A stretch of DNA of 18,965 nucleotides, taken from NCBI GenBank assembly GCA_023430065.1, contig JAEZCG010000106.1, positions 1-18,965 of the forward strand. The letters are read 5' to 3'. This document shows, in pieces, positions 8,858-16,709 of the stretch (positions are counted from its first letter, which is position 1; each line of letters starts with the position of its first letter). The DNA comes from Pseudomonadota bacterium. Its GTDB lineage: Bacteria > Pseudomonadota > Gammaproteobacteria > Burkholderiales > SHXO01. The notes under the pieces were generated by a model. That model had not been told where the DNA came from, made no database searches, and saw only the letters and a program-made list of their open reading frames with translations. A program made the position numbers and the translations under genes.

Positions 8858-9570
8858 GGCGTGCGTCGGCGGCGTGGGTGTTCGCGGCGCTGGCTCTCTC
8901 GGCGCCGCTGCAGGCCGCGGACTGGACGCGCGTGACGGCCAAGGACCAGCACGAGCACTACTACGACCGCGGCAAGGTGGCCATCGAGGGTGAGCAGATC
9001 ACCTACTGGCGGCGCGTCGTGTTCCGGCCCGCGCAGCCCACCCATAACGGCCTCGCCGCCAGCGCCATGTATCGCGAGCGCATCGACTGCGGGCTGCATA
9101 CGCACCGCACGCTCGGCTATTTGCTGTACGCCTCGGACGGGAGCATGCTGGAGAACGTGTACACGCCCGAGGCGCCCACCGGGCCGATCGTTCCGGAGAC
9201 GGTGGGGGACCGCTTCGAGAGTGCGATGTGCACGCTGGTCGCGCGCGAACGCTCGCGCGGCGTCGCCCGGCGCGACGCACAGAAGGCGGACACACCAGTC
9301 CCGCCGGTCACGGACAGCCCGGCTGCGGCAGCGGCCGGCCCCGCGGGTCCGGATACGTTTCCCGACCCTGGGACGCTGGATCAGGCCCAGCTGCTCGCCG
9401 AGATCGCGCGGCTGGAGGCGCGCCTCGCGCAGTTGCGCGCACGCGTGCTGCAGAGGAATGCGTCGCCTGCCGCAGCCCGCGAGATGCCACCACCCGGCCT
9501 GCCCGATCCTGTCGTGCTGCGGGACGAACCACGGGCGGCCGTGCTCCCCGCCGGCACGCCCACGCCATGA
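8854..9570 (+). CDS. Secreted protein of unknown function, possibly surface-adhesin E-like
   Basis: This 238-residue protein has a signal peptide (hydrophobic core about 7-20, probable cleavage after LQA at 21) and is likely periplasmic or surface located. The N-terminal domain (about 22-130) reads W-TRV then [12 protein letters not shown] and TYWRRVVF, with two cysteines (in RIDCGL and SAMCTL) that could form a disulfide. This pattern resembles the surface-adhesin E-like family, but only tentatively. A proline- and alanine-rich linker leads to a short predicted coiled coil, [19 protein letters not shown], and a proline-rich tail. The ATG overlaps the rapZ stop, and the stop overlaps the ubiX start, both as ATGA, so it is probably co-translated with them. 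Confidence 0.75.
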   Translation: MRRASAAWVFAALALSAPLQAADWTRVTAKDQHEHYYDRGKVAIEGEQITYWRRVVFRPAQPTHNGLAASAMYRERIDCGLHTHRTLGYLLYASDGSMLENVYTPEAPTGPIVPETVGDRFESAMCTLVARERSRGVARRDAQKADTPVPPVTDSPAAAAAGPAGPDTFPDPGTLDQAQLLAEIARLEARLAQLRARVLQRNASPAAAREMPPPGLPDPVVLRDEPRAAVLPAGTPTP

Positions 9571-10193
9571 CGACCGACACACCGGCCATCGCACTCGCCT
9601 TCACCGGAGCCTCGGGCATGCCCTACGGCGTACGCCTGCTCGAGTGCCTGATCCAGGCCGGCGTACGAGTCGACCTGCTCTACTCGCAGGTCTCGCAGAT
9701 CGTCGCGCGCCAGGAGATGGACCTGCCCCTGCCCGGTCGCGCCAAGGACGCGGCGGCCTTCTTCGCCGAGCGCTTCGGGGCTCGGGCCGGACAGCTGCGC
9801 GCATTCGGACGCGAGGAGTGGTTCGCGCCCGTCGCCTCCGGCTCGAATCCACCGGATGCAATGGTGGTCTGTCCCTGCAGCATGGGGACGCTCGCCGCGA
9901 TCGCGCAGGGTCTGGCAGACAACCTGATCGAGCGTGCCGCCGACGTCATGCTCAAGGAATCGCGGCGCCTGATCCTGGTACCGCGCGAAACCCCGTTCTC
10001 CGCCATCCATCTGGAGAACATGCTGCGCCTGGCGCGCGCCGGTGCCGTCATCCTGCCCGCCAACCCGGGTTTCTACCATCACCCGCAGCGCGTCGAGGAT
10101 CTGGTGGACTTCGTCGTCGCCCGCGTGCTGGATCAGTTGCGCATCGCGCACACGCTGATGCCGCGCTGGGGTTCGCAGGACGGCGATGCCTGA
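9567..10193 (+). CDS. ubiX: Flavin prenyltransferase UbiX
   Basis: UbiX attaches a dimethylallyl unit to FMN, making the prenylated flavin used by UbiD-type decarboxylases, for example in ubiquinone synthesis. The 208-residue product has the FMN-binding TGASGMPYGVRLLE near 13-26, VCPCSMGTLA at about 101-110, the PRETP motif at 139-143 and ILPANPGFYHHPQ near 162-174. The ATG at 9567 overlaps the upstream stop and gives a full-length family member; the longer open frame back to 9228 is shadow. No ubiD lies nearby. Its last 8 bases overlap the next gene. Confidence 0.95.
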   Translation: MTTDTPAIALAFTGASGMPYGVRLLECLIQAGVRVDLLYSQVSQIVARQEMDLPLPGRAKDAAAFFAERFGARAGQLRAFGREEWFAPVASGSNPPDAMVVCPCSMGTLAAIAQGLADNLIERAADVMLKESRRLILVPRETPFSAIHLENMLRLARAGAVILPANPGFYHHPQRVEDLVDFVVARVLDQLRIAHTLMPRWGSQDGDA

Positions 10194-10782
10194 AACCGGC
10201 ACGGTAGAACTGCCGATCTTTCCGCTCGGCACGGTGCTCTTCCCCGACGGCCTGCTGCCGCTGCGCATCTTCGAGCAGCGCTATCTGGACATGACCAAGG
10301 CCTGCATCCGCGATGACGCCCCGTTCGGCGTCTGCCTCATCCGCGACGGCAAGGAGGTAGGCGAACCGGCTGAACCGTTCGAGACCGGATGCAGCGCGCG
10401 CATCGCCGAGTGGGACATGCCGCACCTGGGTATGTTCTCGCTGCTGTGCCGGGGCGAGCAGCGTTTCCGCATCGTCGAGCGCTGGGCCGAATCGAGCGGC
10501 CTGCAGCGCGCGCGCGTGCGGCCGATGGAGGCATCACCCGCGCAGGACCTGCCCGCGCGACACGCAGCACTCGGCGTGCTGCTCGAGCGCATCGTGCAAC
10601 AGGTCGGCGCGGGCAATTTTCCGCAGCCGCTGCGCACCGGGGATGCCCATTGGGTGGCGCGCCGGCTGTGCGAAACGTTGCCGCTGGAGAGCGCGCTCAA
10701 GTTGCGCGTGCTGGAAGGCGACGACATCGACTCGGCACTGGACGAACTCGGCGACTTTCTCCGGCGCAACGGCGCGCTGTAG
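10186..10782 (+). CDS. Stand-alone LON substrate-binding domain protein
   Basis: This 198-residue protein consists of a Lon N-terminal (LON/PUA-like) domain only. It starts VELPIFPLGTVLFPDGLLPLRIFEQRYLDM, split by the family's usual turn, and continues with FGVCLIRDGKEVG and FSLLCRGEQRFRI. It has no AAA+ or protease domain, so it is not a Lon protease. Such stand-alone LON proteins are common in Proteobacteria, and their function is not well defined, with substrate binding inferred from homology. The ATG at 10186 lies inside the end of ubiX (8-base overlap). It converges with mutY, whose stop is 17 bases away. Confidence 0.9.
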   Translation: MPETGTVELPIFPLGTVLFPDGLLPLRIFEQRYLDMTKACIRDDAPFGVCLIRDGKEVGEPAEPFETGCSARIAEWDMPHLGMFSLLCRGEQRFRIVERWAESSGLQRARVRPMEASPAQDLPARHAALGVLLERIVQQVGAGNFPQPLRTGDAHWVARRLCETLPLESALKLRVLEGDDIDSALDELGDFLRRNGAL

Positions 10783-10799
10783 GCGCGCACACGCCCCAC

Positions 10800-11858
10800 T
10801 CACGCCGGGGCGATCCCGGCCTCGCGCACCAGTTCAAGCAGGATCTTGCGCACCGGGACCGGCACGGCGGCTCCCAGTGCATCGGCCGGCGTCAGCCACA
10901 CGCGCCCGGGCGCCTCCGCGCGCGGGGCGCGCATCACCTGCGCGAGCAGCGGGTGGATGCGCAGGCGAAAGTGCGTGAAGCCGTGCTCGATCGGCCCAAG
11001 GGTCTGCACAGCCGTCAGGTCCAGTCCGAAGCGGGCGCGCGCCTCCTCGTGTGCGCGCTCGCCGTCGACCTCCGGAAAGCACCACAGCCCGCCCCAGATG
11101 CCCGGAGCAGGACGCTTCTCGAGCAGCAGTTCGTCTCCGGCCCGCAGCACCAGCAGATGCGTCTCGCGCTGCGCGAGCACCTTCGCCGGGCGCGCAGTGG
11201 GCAACTCGGCCGTTCGATTCTGGCGCAGCGCCACGCAGGTGTCGCGCACCGGACAGGCAACGCACTTCGGCGCGCTGCGCGTGCATACGCGCGCGCCCAG
11301 ATCCATCAATCCCTGCGTATAGGCCTCGATGCCGGTCGCGGGCAGCAGCGATTCGGCAAGCGCCCACATGGCCTGTTCCACCCGCCGCTCGCCCGGATAG
11401 CCGTCGATGCCGAAGTGACGCGCAAACACGCGCTTGACGTTGCCGTCGAGGATCGCCGTGCGTGCGCCATAGGCGAAGGCGCAGATCGCCGCCGCCGTCG
11501 AGCGTCCGATGCCCGGCAGTTCCTGCATCGCCTCCGGCGTGCGCGGGAAGCCTCCGTCCGCGACGACCGCCCTGGCCGCCGCATGCAGGTTGCGCGCGCG
11601 TGCGTAGTAGCCCAGTCCTGACCAGCAGGCCAGCACGTCGTCCTCGCTCGCTGCAGCGAGTGCAGCGACGTCGGCAAAGTGCGCAAGGAAGCGCTGGTAG
11701 TACCGCATCACGGCAGCCACCTGCGTCTGCTGCAGCATGATCTCGGACAGCCAGATGCGATAGGGGTCGCAGGTGTTCTGCCAGGGCAGGTCGTGGCGGC
11801 CGTGCACGCGCTGCCAGGCAACGATGCGGGCGGAGAAGGTGTCGGCGGCGTGCGGCAC
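10800..11858 (-). CDS. mutY: A/G-specific adenine glycosylase MutY
   Basis: MutY removes adenine mispaired with 8-oxoguanine or G, starting base-excision repair. The 352-residue product has the catalytic region WLSEIMLQQTQV with E39, a helix-hairpin-helix ELPGIGRSTAAAI near 113-125 and the catalytic ILDGNVKRV with D138. Its four-cysteine [4Fe-4S] loop (C192, C199, C202, C208) has the exact C-x6-C-x2-C-x5-C spacing. The C-terminal MutT-like 8-oxoG recognition domain (about 228-345) includes GFTHFRLRIHPLL. All key residues are intact. It is divergent from phoX by a 257-base gap and convergent with the LON-domain gene. Confidence 0.96.
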   Translation of the reverse strand: MPHAADTFSARIVAWQRVHGRHDLPWQNTCDPYRIWLSEIMLQQTQVAAVMRYYQRFLAHFADVAALAAASEDDVLACWSGLGYYARARNLHAAARAVVADGGFPRTPEAMQELPGIGRSTAAAICAFAYGARTAILDGNVKRVFARHFGIDGYPGERRVEQAMWALAESLLPATGIEAYTQGLMDLGARVCTRSAPKCVACPVRDTCVALRQNRTAELPTARPAKVLAQRETHLLVLRAGDELLLEKRPAPGIWGGLWCFPEVDGERAHEEARARFGLDLTAVQTLGPIEHGFTHFRLRIHPLLAQVMRAPRAEAPGRVWLTPADALGAAVPVPVRKILLELVREAGIAPA

Positions 11859-12115
11859 GATTCAGGCGAGGGCATGACCGGGATGGGGCAGCCGCATCTT
11901 ACAGAATCGCTGCAGTCACGAGACGGCAACATCGCCTGCCCGCATGCACAGCGCGGCATTTTCCTGTTCGAGGCGGCAGCGCGGCCACCCGTCCACATTT
12001 CCGTAACCGTCGTACTGCATCCTTTCGCAGCGCTGAAGCGCCGCGCGTCGGGGCGTTCCACACAACGGTCGCCAACCCGATCGCCATTCGAGACATCCCT
12101 GTCATGGAGCCCGCA
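11859..12115. other. Intergenic region between divergent mutY and phoX
   Basis: This 257-base gap should hold the promoters of both genes. I see no strong sigma-70 pair. A -10-like CAGAAT at 11902-11907 on the plus strand lacks a partner. CTGTCAT at 12099-12105 equals one Pho-box half-site, but no second repeat is found 11 bases away on either side. GGAG at 12106-12109 is the likely phoX ribosome binding site. No RNA gene or small coding region is recognisable. Confidence 0.4.
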
Positions 12116-14290
12116 ATGAAAGGAAAGCAGCACCCGACCAATGACGCGTCCCTCAACCCATCCTGTAACGAGTCCATCCGCGATGTCATCGCTCGGACCG
12201 ACCCGGCGCGCCGTACCTTCCTCAAGTCTGCCTTGAGCGCATCGGTCCTCGCGGCATTCGGCGGTGTCACGCTGGGCGGCTTCGTGCGCGCGGTGGAAGC
12301 TGCGCCGATCGCACCGGGTATCGGCTTCGGCGGCATCGGCTTCGACGGCATTCCGCCGAATCTTCGCAACCCGTCCACCGGTCTGCTCGACAAAGATCTC
12401 GTGAGTGTGCCAGCCGGATACAAGGCCGAAGTGCTGCTCGCGTGGGGCGACCCGATCATGCCGGGGGCACCCGACTGGGACGTGGCGGCGACGCAAAATG
12501 CTGCGGCTCAGGAGAAGCAAGCAGGGATGCATCACGACGGTATGCATTTCTTCCCCTTCCCCACTCGCGGCGGCGGCAAGGCTGGCCTGTCCAGCCAGCG
12601 CGGACTGCTCTGCATCAATCACGAGTACACCGATGAGAATCAGCTGCACGGACCGGAGGGACTGGCCGGCGGCAGCGGCGTGACCATCCAGAAGGTTCGC
12701 AAGTCGCAGGCGGCACACGGCGTCGCAGTCGTCGAGATCATGCAGGCGGGGCCGCGATGGAAGGTACAACGCGGATCGCCCTTCGGACGTCGCATCACAG
12801 GCAATACGCCGATGCGCGTGTCGGGGCCAGCCGCAGGCAATGCGCTGATGCGTTCGAAGAAGTTCAACATCACCCCGACCGGTTCAATCGACATCGGCAC
12901 GGTGAACGATGGGTACACCGCCTATGGCACCTTGAACAACTGCGCCAATGGGTACACCCCGTGGGGCACCTACCTCACCTGCGAGGAAAACTGGAACGGC
13001 TACTTTGCCGCACCGACTCTGGGCGCCGTGATCGATCCGGACCTGTTCGATCAGAAGCCCGAGATCCTCCAGGGCAAGTCCCGCTACGGCATCAGCACGA
13101 CTGGCTCCGGCTATCGCTGGCACGAGGTGGATCCGCGCTTCAATGCCGACACCAACCCGCTCGAACCGAACCTGTTCGGCTGGGTCGTCGAGATCGACCC
13201 CTTCGATCCCAAGAGCGTGCCCGTCAAGCGCACGGCCATGGGACGCTTCAAGCATGAAAGCGCGCAGCTGGTCGTGGACGACGACCAGCGCGTGGCCTTC
13301 TACATGGGGGACGACGAGCGCAACGAATACATCTACAAGTTCGTGTGCGAAAAGCCGTACACGCCCAACAACCGCGCGGCCAATCGCGACATGCTCGACC
13401 ACGGTACGCTCTATGTGGCCAAGTTCCACAGCGATGGCACGGGCACCTGGATTCCGCTCGTGTTCGGGCAGAACGGCCTCACCCCCGAGAACGGCTTCAG
13501 CGATCAGGGAGAAGTCCTGATCAAGACGCGTCAGGCGGCAGATCGCGTCGGGGCGACCATGATGGACCGTCCGGAGTGGACCGCGGTGCGTCCACGCGTG
13601 CTCGGCTTCAACGAGATCGAGGTGTACTGCACGCTGACCAACAACTCCAGGCGCGGCAACAACCCTGCATCGGCGAACCAGCCGGACGGCAGCAGCAACG
13701 CGGCGTCAGCCAATCCCCCGGTAGACGGCGCCAACCCGCGCCCCGACAACGACTACGGTCACATCATGCGCTGGCGCGAGAACAACCGCAGCGTGACCGC
13801 GACCGCATTCGAGTGGAACCTGTTCGTCCAGTGCGGCGACAAGGCGACGACGAAGACGCTGGGTGCCAGCTACAACGCGACGGGCCACGACGGCTACGTG
13901 GGCAACATCAACGGCGACGACTACGGTGCACCGGACGGTCTTTGGTTCGACGATTACGGCCGGCTGTGGATCCAGACCGATCAGGCCGGAGACGGACTCG
14001 GCGACTGGGCCAACATCGGCGGCAACGTGATGATGTGCGCAGATCCCAACACGGGGGCCACGAAACGCTTCCTCACCAGCCCCACGGACTGCGAAGTCAC
14101 CGGCGTCACCATCACGCCGGACCACAAGACGATGTTCATCAACATCCAGCACCCGGGCGACCGCGGCACGCCGGACAACCCGACCGCAGGCAGCAACTGG
14201 CCGCACACGCAGGGCTACGGACCGGCCGGCCGGCCACGTTCGGCGACCGTGGTGATCACCCGCGAGGACGGCGGGATCATCGGCGCGTGA
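12116..14290 (+). CDS. phoX: PhoX-type (DUF839) alkaline phosphatase, Tat-exported
   Basis: PhoX enzymes are calcium- and iron-dependent phosphatases that release phosphate from organic esters in the periplasm or outside the cell. The 724-residue product has a twin-arginine signal (ARRTFLK at 31-37, then a hydrophobic stretch SALSASVLAAFGGVTL) and the DUF839 domain over most of the remainder. Recognisable family segments are LLCINHEYT near 164-172, NNCANGYTPWGTYLTCEEN at 274-292, GRFKHESAQL, and PDGLWFDDYGRLWIQTD near the C-terminus. The ATG at 12116 is preferred to that at 12104 because GGAG at 12106-12109 sits six bases before it. Being Tat-exported, it probably folds with its metals in the cytoplasm. 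Regulation by phosphate is likely from the family, but no full Pho box is visible. Confidence 0.88.
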   Translation: MKGKQHPTNDASLNPSCNESIRDVIARTDPARRTFLKSALSASVLAAFGGVTLGGFVRAVEAAPIAPGIGFGGIGFDGIPPNLRNPSTGLLDKDLVSVPAGYKAEVLLAWGDPIMPGAPDWDVAATQNAAAQEKQAGMHHDGMHFFPFPTRGGGKAGLSSQRGLLCINHEYTDENQLHGPEGLAGGSGVTIQKVRKSQAAHGVAVVEIMQAGPRWKVQRGSPFGRRITGNTPMRVSGPAAGNALMRSKKFNITPTGSIDIGTVNDGYTAYGTLNNCANGYTPWGTYLTCEENWNGYFAAPTLGAVIDPDLFDQKPEILQGKSRYGISTTGSGYRWHEVDPRFNADTNPLEPNLFGWVVEIDPFDPKSVPVKRTAMGRFKHESAQLVVDDDQRVAFYMGDDERNEYIYKFVCEKPYTPNNRAANRDMLDHGTLYVAKFHSDGTGTWIPLVFGQNGLTPENGFSDQGEVLIKTRQAADRVGATMMDRPEWTAVRPRVLGFNEIEVYCTLTNNSRRGNNPASANQPDGSSNAASANPPVDGANPRPDNDYGHIMRWRENNRSVTATAFEWNLFVQCGDKATTKTLGASYNATGHDGYVGNINGDDYGAPDGLWFDDYGRLWIQTDQAGDGLGDWANIGGNVMMCADPNTGATKRFLTSPTDCEVTGVTITPDHKTMFINIQHPGDRGTPDNPTAGSNWPHTQGYGPAGRPRSATVVITREDGGIIGA

Positions 14291-14293
14291 GGC

Positions 14294-14333
14294 GCGCGAC
14301 GGGCGCGCTTAGTGCGCCGCGTGCCCGTCGCGC
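14294..14333 (+). terminator. Strong hairpin downstream of phoX, without T-tract
   Basis: GCGCGACGGGC at 14294-14304 pairs perfectly with GCCCGTCGCGC at 14323-14333 (11 bp). Inside it GCGC at 14305-14308 and GCGC at 14314-14317 add a second short stem around TTAGT. It starts four bases after the phoX stop. No T-run follows, so it may act as a weak or factor-assisted terminator, or stabilise the 3' end of the phoX message. Confidence 0.55.
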
Positions 14334-14384
14334 TGCCAGGACTTCGGCATCACTTCAATTCTTCGAAAGCAACCGGGAGACCTC

Positions 14385-15080
14385 ATGACCCCCAATCTCG
14401 CGCGTGCCCTCGCGTCCCTCGTGGTCGCGTTCGCCGCAGGACCGCTGCATGCCGCGCTGATCACCAGCGCGTCCGACCTGGCGAACACCAGCACCTTCAA
14501 CTTCGACACGCCGGCAGGTTCGAATCTCTCCGATCCCGTCGCACTTGGCAACGGCGTGACCTTCTCGACCACCGGCGGGCCCGGTTCGATCGGCGAGGCG
14601 CCCACGGGCGCATGGACCCTGGGCAGCAACGGCTTCTGGTCGGCGAGCAAGACCTTCGCTGGCGTCGATGGCGACTTCGACGGTGCCGGCGAGCCCGCTT
14701 CGATGATCTTCGACTTCGGCGACAACCCCGTCAGCGGCGTCGGCGGCTTTCTGAACTTCGATCCCGACTTTACCTATGGAGACCCGCTCTCGCTGCCGCT
14801 GCCGCTGTACATCGCGGCGTACGATGCACAGGGCAATCTCATCGAGGGTCACGAGCTTCCCCTCTTCACGCCGGACGGATTCAACGACGGCGCCTTCTAT
14901 GGCATCTCGATCGACGATCCCACTATCGCGCAGTTCGTGATCTCCGGACCGTACGCGGTGGTGGACGACCTGACCGTGGCAGGCAATGCCGTAGCGATTC
15001 CCGAGCCGGCGACCCCTGCCCTGCTCCTCGCGTGCATCGGGCTGGCGACCCTTCTGGGCCGCCGGCGCGGGCGTTCGTGA
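14385..15080 (+). CDS. PEP-CTERM sorting domain-containing protein
   Basis: This is a 231-residue exported protein with a Sec signal peptide (about 1-23, cleavage near LHA) and a C-terminal PEP-CTERM signal. The latter consists of IPEPATPALLL, a short hydrophobic helix and an arginine-rich end (GRRRGRS). Such signals are processed by an exosortase, and the proteins are usually linked to exopolysaccharide or the cell surface. The middle (about 25-200) is glycine-, aspartate- and phenylalanine-rich, predicted beta-structured, with FDFGDNPVSGVGGFLNF, a pattern common in PEP-CTERM proteins; its binding target is unknown. GGGAGA at 14375-14380 lies four bases before the ATG. No exosortase gene is in the window. 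The stop overlaps the next gene as GTGA. Confidence 0.88.
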   Translation: MTPNLARALASLVVAFAAGPLHAALITSASDLANTSTFNFDTPAGSNLSDPVALGNGVTFSTTGGPGSIGEAPTGAWTLGSNGFWSASKTFAGVDGDFDGAGEPASMIFDFGDNPVSGVGGFLNFDPDFTYGDPLSLPLPLYIAAYDAQGNLIEGHELPLFTPDGFNDGAFYGISIDDPTIAQFVISGPYAVVDDLTVAGNAVAIPEPATPALLLACIGLATLLGRRRGRS

Positions 15081-15640
15081 GAACCGGCGCCTGCATCCTG
15101 CTGCCGGCGCTTCTGGCCACGATGGCGCTCCGGGCCCCAGCCCACGCGACGGAGACGGTGTACCACTTCGTCGACGAACGGGGCGTCAACCACTTCAGCA
15201 ATGTGCCGCACGACCCGCGTTATCGCGCCGGCTGGCAAGTGCGGCCATCCGCGTTCGACGAGGGCACGGCCGAGCCACCCCTGCTGTTGACCCTGATGGC
15301 ACCGGACACCGCCCGGCGAGGCGATGCCCTCGACGTGTCGCTTGCCATGCCAGGGTCCACCGCTGTGCACGGCGCGATCGAACTCCTGTTCGACCAGGAT
15401 CTGCTCGCTTACGATGACGCGACGGTGGAGGCCACGCTCGTGGCGCCAGGCCGGCTACGACTGGAAGTCGATCCTGGCATCGCCTCCGTGTTCGCGGCGG
15501 ACGTCCGTCTCCGGGTTCGCGATGACGCTTCCGGCATCACCGTTCTGGAGACCGCGATCATCGATCTGGAGTCGGAGGGCCGGACGCCCAGACGCGCCGC
15601 CGCAACGCGCTCCAACGCGATCCGCCTGAACCCACCCTGA
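15077..15640 (+). CDS. Secreted DUF4124 protein with possible cohesin-like domain
   Basis: This 187-residue product begins with a signal peptide (hydrophobic core about 5-19, probable cleavage after AHA at 24), then a DUF4124-like segment (about 26-50, VYHFVDERGVNHFSNVP). The C-terminal part (about 82-165) has the rhythm of cohesin-type beta domains: DALDVSLAMPGSTAVHGAIE, FDQDLLAYDDA, then VFAADVRLRVRDDASGITVLE. That assignment is tentative. The GTG at 15077 is chosen because it overlaps the PEP-CTERM stop (GTGA) and is followed directly by a good signal peptide; the longer open frame upstream is shadow. Coupling suggests it works with the PEP-CTERM protein at the cell surface. It converges with arsC, 27 bases away, with no terminator visible. 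Confidence 0.78.
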   Translation: MRTGACILLPALLATMALRAPAHATETVYHFVDERGVNHFSNVPHDPRYRAGWQVRPSAFDEGTAEPPLLLTLMAPDTARRGDALDVSLAMPGSTAVHGAIELLFDQDLLAYDDATVEATLVAPGRLRLEVDPGIASVFAADVRLRVRDDASGITVLETAIIDLESEGRTPRRAAATRSNAIRLNPP

Positions 15641-15667
15641 AGGTCGCGCCATCGGACGCTACGCGGG

Positions 15668-16177
15668 TCAGGCGGCGGCCGTCGTTTTCTTTCCGATCGC
15701 GTCCAATTGGTTCTGCAGGCTCATCCGGTCGAGCTTCCCGAAGGGGAGGTTGACGAAGATGGACAGTCGGTGGTGAAGCTGGTTGTACGTGGTGAAGAAG
15801 GCTCTTCGCTTCTGCTCTTCGGTGCCTTCGACGGCGGCCGGATCCTCGATTCCCCAGTGTGCACTCATCGGCTGACCGGGCCAGACCGGGCACACTTCGC
15901 CCGCGGCCTGATCGCATACCGTGAAGACGAAGTCGAGCGGCGGGGCACCGGGGCCGGAGAATTCGTCCCAGCTCTTGCTGCGCAGTCCCTCGACGGGCAG
16001 TCGATTGCGGTGCAGCAGATCGAGGGCATAGGGATTCACCATGCCTTTCGGGAAGCTTCCCGCGCTGTAGCCGCGGAAGCGCTCCCCACCGATCGCGTTG
16101 AGAAGCGCTTCGGCGATGATGCTGCGCGAGGTGTTACCCGTGCACAGGAACAGGACGTTGAGCTTCCTTGGTTCCAT
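15668..16177 (-). CDS. arsC: Arsenate reductase ArsC, low-molecular-weight phosphatase-like type
   Basis: This enzyme reduces arsenate to arsenite in the cytoplasm so it can be exported. The 169-residue product belongs to the protein tyrosine phosphatase-like ArsC group, with the catalytic P-loop CTGNTSRS at 12-19 (nucleophile C12, R18). Further cysteines at C88 (FTVCDQ) and C96 (GEVCPVW) match the two resolving cysteines of the thioredoxin-coupled cascade known from B. subtilis and S. aureus ArsC. The W-GIEDPA segment near 108-114 carries the conserved aspartate. It is the last gene of a leftward arsR-arsI-arsC operon, 13 bases after arsI. The final 40 residues are not obviously conserved. 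Glutaredoxin-type coupling cannot be excluded from sequence alone. Confidence 0.92.
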   Translation of the reverse strand: MEPRKLNVLFLCTGNTSRSIIAEALLNAIGGERFRGYSAGSFPKGMVNPYALDLLHRNRLPVEGLRSKSWDEFSGPGAPPLDFVFTVCDQAAGEVCPVWPGQPMSAHWGIEDPAAVEGTEEQKRRAFFTTYNQLHHRLSIFVNLPFGKLDRMSLQNQLDAIGKKTTAAA

Positions 16178-16190
16178 CTGCTACTCGCGC

Positions 16191-16709
16191 TCAGCCGCAG
16201 CAGGCCGACTTCGCGGCGGCCTGGTCGCCGGAGTTCCTGTCCGCGATGGACGGTGCGCAGCACTCGGCTGCGAGCGATGCAGGATCGGGCGAACAACAGC
16301 TCGCGCCATTCTCCGCAGTCTGCTGCAGGGTATCGGCGCCGAACACGGGAATGGAGTCGAGCGTATGGAATGTTTCCCAGGCGATGCCCTGCGGATCGGT
16401 GATCCAGTACTTGTCCGACTTCGCATAGCAGCAGTTGGCGCCCGCCTGATCGAGCGCTGCTATCTCGGCGCCGCCGACCTGTGCGCGCAAGGCGCTCAGT
16501 TCCTGTTCCGACTCCACCTGGACGCCAAGATGATCCAGCCCCGGGGCGGCGCCGCGCCGTGACACCGCGAAGTTGATGCGCGGGTCATCGAGCATCCACT
16601 TCGCATAGTCGTCCTTGCGCACGGACGGCGCCTGCCCGAACACGGTGGAGTAGAAGCGGATGTTGGCGTCGAGATCCTCGACCGATACATGCACATGAAA
16701 GCGTTTCAT
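16191..16709 (-). CDS. arsI: ArsI/CadI-family C-As lyase (organoarsenical-degrading dioxygenase)
   Basis: ArsI is a non-haem iron extradiol-type dioxygenase that cleaves the carbon-arsenic bond of trivalent organoarsenicals such as methylarsenite. The 172-residue product is a vicinal-oxygen-chelate (glyoxalase-like) fold. Candidate metal ligands are H5 or H7, H60 (GLDHLGVQVE) and E112 (GIAWETFH), and the substrate-binding vicinal cysteine pair is C93-C94 (GANCCYAKSDKYW). A cysteine-rich tail carries three more CC pairs (138-139, 150-151, 170-171). The start at 16709 is set by AGGAG six bases upstream; the adjacent ATG at 16712 overlaps the arsR stop. It is translationally coupled to arsR. Some family members are annotated as cadmium-induced CadI. 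Confidence 0.9.
   Translation of the reverse strand: MKRFHVHVSVEDLDANIRFYSTVFGQAPSVRKDDYAKWMLDDPRINFAVSRRGAAPGLDHLGVQVESEQELSALRAQVGGAEIAALDQAGANCCYAKSDKYWITDPQGIAWETFHTLDSIPVFGADTLQQTAENGASCCSPDPASLAAECCAPSIADRNSGDQAAAKSACCG

Noticed and set aside
10772..10788. GCGCGC...GCGCGC hairpin at the end of the LON-domain gene as a terminator
   Set aside because: The arms are self-complementary GC repeats common in this genome, the loop contains the stop codon, and no T-tract follows.
12099..12105. CTGTCAT upstream of phoX as a Pho box
   Set aside because: Only one half-site is present; no second repeat 11 bases either side, and it overlaps a possible start codon. Likely chance, though PhoX is often phosphate regulated.
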